A DNA stretch of 64,000 nt from Maribrevibacterium harenarium (GTDB taxonomy: Bacteria; Pseudomonadota; Gammaproteobacteria; Pseudomonadales; Marinomonadaceae), in NCBI RefSeq assembly GCF_006385675.1, contig NZ_VFRR01000013.1:37190-101189 (forward strand). The letters are read 5' to 3'. The notes beneath the pieces are model-generated. The model ran no database searches, was not told the DNA's origin, and saw only the letters and a list, made by a program, of their open reading frames with translations. How positions within the stretch are numbered: position 1 is the stretch's first letter; every line of letters starts with the position of its first letter. Positions 61,279 to 64,000 of this stretch are shown one piece after another. The position numbers and the translations under genes are program-made.

Positions 61279-62745
61279 ATGAAAAAGTCACCTTTTGGCC
61301 TAAGTGAATGGTTGATCAACTTAAAAGACCGAAAGCTACCCGTCAGCAGCGACAGTATTTCTCGTCTTCGTAACCAAATCAAAACTCCAGATGAAACATT
61401 GGACAGGATGCAACGCAATATCGCCTCCGAACCCATGTTAGCGTTTGCCATCCTTAATGAAGCGAACATGGTTGTCGCTTACAAACGCAATGATATCAAG
61501 AGCCCCATCCACGCCGCCTCCATGATTGGCATGAACGGCTTAAGTAAGATATTTGATAAGGTCGCTCCCTACACACGCTCCCGCAAGGAAAGCCATCAGC
61601 GGGCCTACTGGCGTGAAGTACAAATCAGTTATGAAGCTGCCAGTATTGCCAGACGCTGGGCCATAGAAAAAAGCGCTAGTCATGCTGATGATGTTTTCTG
61701 GATCACCTTTTTCCGCGATGCGGCTCGCTGGCTACTATGGTTTCACGCCCATGAACAAATGGAGCAAGTAACCGAGCAGATTCGTCGAGGAAAGGGACAG
61801 ATTGAAGCGGAACAGGGAGTGCTTGGCTGTAGTATTGATGAATTGAGTGTCAAGCTATACCAAGAATGGAAAGTGCCAGAAATCATTATTGATTCTTTCT
61901 TTGGCGAACAAACACCCACAGATGAAGACTTACAGCATCTGGCTCAACTCGTACACGACCAAGAACAGCTACCTGGTTTTGCCGAAGACAAGCGTATAAC
62001 CATTATTATGAATGGCCCGCTTATCTTGGCATCATGCGCCAGCAAACTCGCCCGAGAAGCAAACATTATAGGCTGGGGCAGTAAGAATCTACCGTTCTAT
62101 TACCGTGTTATGTCAGCCGTTATTCATGCACGCATGGGCGAGGTGGTCCAAGCTACACATTATGCCTGCGTTGAAGCAGCGAACGACTACATTAATGATG
62201 CTAAGTACCCGCTTGCATGCCAACTACTTTCCCCTGCTCTTTTCACTAAATCCCAAGCAAAGCCAGTTAGCGCAACTAAGAAAATCACCCCACTGCAAGC
62301 ACTGGAGCAAAAACTCGCTACCATAACTGAGCCTAAGGCACGCGCCACACTCGCTATGAAAGCCATGCTGTCATTGCTCAAAAGCAGCCAGCCTAAGATT
62401 GCCGTACTACGTTTTTCGAATAACCAAAACAAGCTACAGCCGCTACTGCAGTATGGTTTCGATCTCAGTCTACTCAAGCAAATCAAATGGAATAGCCCAT
62501 CTAGCGTGATCGACCGTTTAGCCAATAAGCGCGTAGCCGTCCAATTAAGTGAAGCTAAGTTCAGTAACACCCTCACCCAGCTTCCCCAAGGGGCAGAGAA
62601 GATATTTCAACCTAATGGGCAGCTTATTATGGCGTCATCACCACTTGATGCCGATACAACTCACATCTATTGGATTCATACCAGCACCCAGTTTAATGAG
62701 CAGCACTATGAATCCGTAAAACGCATTGTTAAATTAGCCAATTAA
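61279..62745 (+). CDS. HDOD-domain protein
   Basis: The 488-residue cytoplasmic protein has an HDOD domain at about 15-210 (ASEPMLAFAILNEAN, MIGMNGLSKIFD, FFRDAARWLLWFHA). The C-terminal half is helical with a GAF-like tail. Such proteins are phosphodiesterase-like but mostly non-catalytic, with roles in signalling and motility. It is divergent from motA and 12 bases before psd, the position occupied by an HDOD gene in Pseudomonas. Confidence 0.85.
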   Translation: MKKSPFGLSEWLINLKDRKLPVSSDSISRLRNQIKTPDETLDRMQRNIASEPMLAFAILNEANMVVAYKRNDIKSPIHAASMIGMNGLSKIFDKVAPYTRSRKESHQRAYWREVQISYEAASIARRWAIEKSASHADDVFWITFFRDAARWLLWFHAHEQMEQVTEQIRRGKGQIEAEQGVLGCSIDELSVKLYQEWKVPEIIIDSFFGEQTPTDEDLQHLAQLVHDQEQLPGFAEDKRITIIMNGPLILASCASKLAREANIIGWGSKNLPFYYRVMSAVIHARMGEVVQATHYACVEAANDYINDAKYPLACQLLSPALFTKSQAKPVSATKKITPLQALEQKLATITEPKARATLAMKAMLSLLKSSQPKIAVLRFSNNQNKLQPLLQYGFDLSLLKQIKWNSPSSVIDRLANKRVAVQLSEAKFSNTLTQLPQGAEKIFQPNGQLIMASSPLDADTTHIYWIHTSTQFNEQHYESVKRIVKLAN

Positions 62746-62757
62746 GCAGGACACCTA

Positions 62758-63615
62758 GTGAATAAAGATCAATTATTTGCCATTGCCCAACATCTTACAC
62801 CACAAAAAATGCTTTCCCGTGGCGCCGGTAAGTTAGCGGAATGTGAGCTTGGTTTCGTTAAAAACACCTTCATCAAACAGTTCGTGAAAAAGTACCAAGT
62901 GGATATGAGTGAGGCTGCCGAACCCAACCCAACCGCATACCGCAATTTCAACGACTTCTTTACTCGCGCACTGAAACCCAACGCTCGTCCTATCGTTAGT
63001 TCTGACAATCTCATCGCTTGCCCTGCCGATGGCGCTGTTAGCCAAATTGGCGATATTGAATACGGTACCATTTACCAAGCGAAGGGACATTACTATGGCC
63101 TTACCGAGCTACTTGGTGGTGACGCCAAACTGTCTGACCAATTTCTAGGTGGCAAGTTTGCCACCATTTATTTGTCGCCAAAAGATTACCATCGCGTACA
63201 TATGCCCTACCCTGGCAAGCTGGTAAAAATGATTCACGTACCAGGCAAGCTATTCTCTGTAAACAAAGTAACAGCGGAGCAGATTCCCAATGTGTTTGCT
63301 CGTAACGAACGCACCGTATGTGTATTCGAAACGGATATTGGCCCTATGGTAGTAATCTTAGTTGGCGCCATGATAGTCGCCAGTATTGAAACGGTCTGGG
63401 CGGGGCAGGTCACTCCATTCAGTAAAAAAGTCCAAACTTGGGACTATCAGGACTTGGCACAGGTTGAGTTGAAAAAAGGTGAAGAAATGGGGCGCTTTAA
63501 ACTAGGTTCAACAGCGATTGTGTTGTTCCCAAAAAATACCATGGAATGGTCAGAAGAGTTGAAAGCCGACTCACCCACTCGCATGGGCATGGCTCTTGGG
63601 CAAATTAAGGGCTAA
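62758..63615 (+). CDS. psd: Phosphatidylserine decarboxylase proenzyme
   Basis: Psd makes phosphatidylethanolamine at the inner membrane. The GTG at 62758 after AGGA gives 285 residues. The self-cleavage motif LGST lies at 249-252, so S251 becomes the pyruvoyl group. Other motifs are CPADGAVSQIG and LSPKDYHRVHMPYPGK. It is followed by a plus-strand terminator. A rhodanese gene that sits between the HDOD gene and psd in pseudomonads is absent here. Confidence 0.97.
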   Translation: MNKDQLFAIAQHLTPQKMLSRGAGKLAECELGFVKNTFIKQFVKKYQVDMSEAAEPNPTAYRNFNDFFTRALKPNARPIVSSDNLIACPADGAVSQIGDIEYGTIYQAKGHYYGLTELLGGDAKLSDQFLGGKFATIYLSPKDYHRVHMPYPGKLVKMIHVPGKLFSVNKVTAEQIPNVFARNERTVCVFETDIGPMVVILVGAMIVASIETVWAGQVTPFSKKVQTWDYQDLAQVELKKGEEMGRFKLGSTAIVLFPKNTMEWSEELKADSPTRMGMALGQIKG

Positions 63616-63633
63616 AACTCAAATAACAAACCA

Positions 63634-63663
63634 TAAAAAAAGCTAATCCTCAGTGGATTAGCT
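63634..63663 (-). terminator. Terminator facing the insertion-sequence transcript
   Basis: A 9-bp stem AGCTAATCC/GGATTAGCT with loop TCAGT. A run of seven bases of A on its left gives a T run on the minus strand, stopping transcription coming from the transposase toward psd. Confidence 0.7.
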
Positions 63664-63675
63664 CAGAGTGTCGAT

Positions 63676-63708
63676 AAACCCCAGCTTTTTGTTGGGGTTT
63701 TGTTTTTT
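63676..63708 (+). terminator. Terminator of the HDOD-psd unit
   Basis: A 10-bp stem AAACCCCAGC/GTTGGGGTTT (one G-T pair, loop TTTTT) is followed by TGTTTTTT on the plus strand. Confidence 0.8.
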
Positions 63709-63788
63709 ATGGCATTAAATTTTAAAAGTGAACTCTCGATAGCTGGATTTAGTCAGCGTCTCTTGTAATCGGTCTCAGAGAGGTGTCG

Positions 63789-63816
63789 GAGCACTTGAAG
63801 TCCATTTCAAGCGCTC
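63789..63816. repeat. 11-bp inverted repeat beside the transposase stop
   Basis: GAGCACTTGAA pairs with TTCAAGCGCTC around a six-base loop, with one mismatch. It lies 19 bases past the transposase stop. It could be part of the insertion-sequence end structure or protect it from outside transcription. Confidence 0.45.
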
Positions 63817-63834
63817 TTTAAGCAAGATAGACCC

Positions 63835-64000
63835 TTAACTAAGCAATAGGGCGATCTTTTTCATATTTTGGGCGGCAGCTGTCAGTAGACACTGTGAAGA
63901 TACTTTGTCTATTCCTCTAAACCTCGCGTAGCGATACCCATGTAGTTCCTTTGCGTCCGCAAAACTCCGTTCTACCGTTTCTTTTCGCCTTGCATAAATA
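63835..64000 (-). CDS. IS1182-family transposase, C-terminal 54 residues
   Basis: Too short for usual calling but clear: the minus strand reads YARRKETVERSFADAKE, then LHGYRYARFRGIDKVSSQ and LLTAAAQNMKKIALLLS before a TAA at 63835. This is the conserved C-terminal motif of IS1182-type DDE transposases, with the catalytic Glu in the ERSFADAKE helix. Whether the rest is intact lies outside the window. Confidence 0.85.
   Translation of the reverse strand, partial: IYARRKETVERSFADAKELHGYRYARFRGIDKVSSQCLLTAAAQNMKKIALLLS

Larger units (their letters stand above)
63709..64000 (-). mobile_element. Insertion sequence of IS1182 type, edge only (continues beyond window)
   Basis: The element is known only through its transposase C-terminus and flanking non-coding DNA. 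Its left boundary was not resolved: no terminal inverted repeat or target duplication can be compared without the other end. The boundary given is a guess placed after the psd terminator. Confidence 0.5.

Overview
This 64 kb window is an ordinary stretch of chromosome from a marine-type gammaproteobacterium, most like the Oceanospirillales/Pseudomonadales. Gene order is the main evidence. The window carries the pheS/rplT/rpmI/infC/thrS block, a complete division and cell-wall (dcw) cluster, an amidase-mutL-miaA-hfq-hflX-hflK-hflC-DUF2065-hisZ-purA block, and orn-rsgA-motA-motB-HDOD-psd, an arrangement known from Pseudomonas relatives. The genus cannot be fixed from the sequence alone. No tRNA, 16S rRNA, prophage or CRISPR array was seen. 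The only mobile DNA is the tail of an IS1182-like transposase at the right edge.

Layout. 1-3762 (minus) is a translation block: thrS, infC, rpmI, rplT and partial pheS. 4011-9257 is a mixed zone: an O-methyltransferase, a GIY-YIG-domain protein, a class II DAHP synthase with an XRE-cupin regulator, a DUF442-type protein, a parvulin and a double-receiver protein. 9273-31426 (minus) is one long cell-envelope supercluster: mraZ-rsmH-ftsL-ftsI-murE-murF-mraY-murD-ftsW-murG-murC-ddl-ftsQ-ftsA-ftsZ-lpxC, then secA-argJ-mutT. Many junctions overlap by 1-17 bases. RNase P RNA (31620-31967) sits just upstream of mraZ, preceded by a Cpx-like two-component pair. 34227-38289 (minus) holds class I fumarase, an unusual 614-residue coiled-coil protein and a HIT protein. 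38373-42461 (plus) holds an SMP-30-like protein, proS, a PagL-like outer-membrane protein, an ArsC-like protein and a DUF2069 membrane protein.

42465-56934 (minus) runs nnr, tsaE, amidase, mutL, miaA, hfq, hflX, hflK, hflC, DUF2065, hisZ, purA and rmuC. 56954-63615 holds a TauE/SafE permease, orn, rsgA, motA-motB, an HDOD protein and psd. A psd terminator and the truncated insertion sequence follow.

Working together: the dcw cluster makes lipid II and the divisome under a recognisable MraZ operator. LpxC and SecA add outer-membrane and export capacity. The hfq/hflX/hflKC/miaA/mutL block is a housekeeping quality-control unit. No clear new multi-gene system was found. The points most worth following are a probable AUA start codon on infC, a repeat-containing DUF2786-like coiled-coil protein, a GIY-YIG domain with an altered GIY motif, a PagL homologue lacking its catalytic Glu, a degenerate/active receiver pair, and an FtsQ with almost no cytoplasmic tail.
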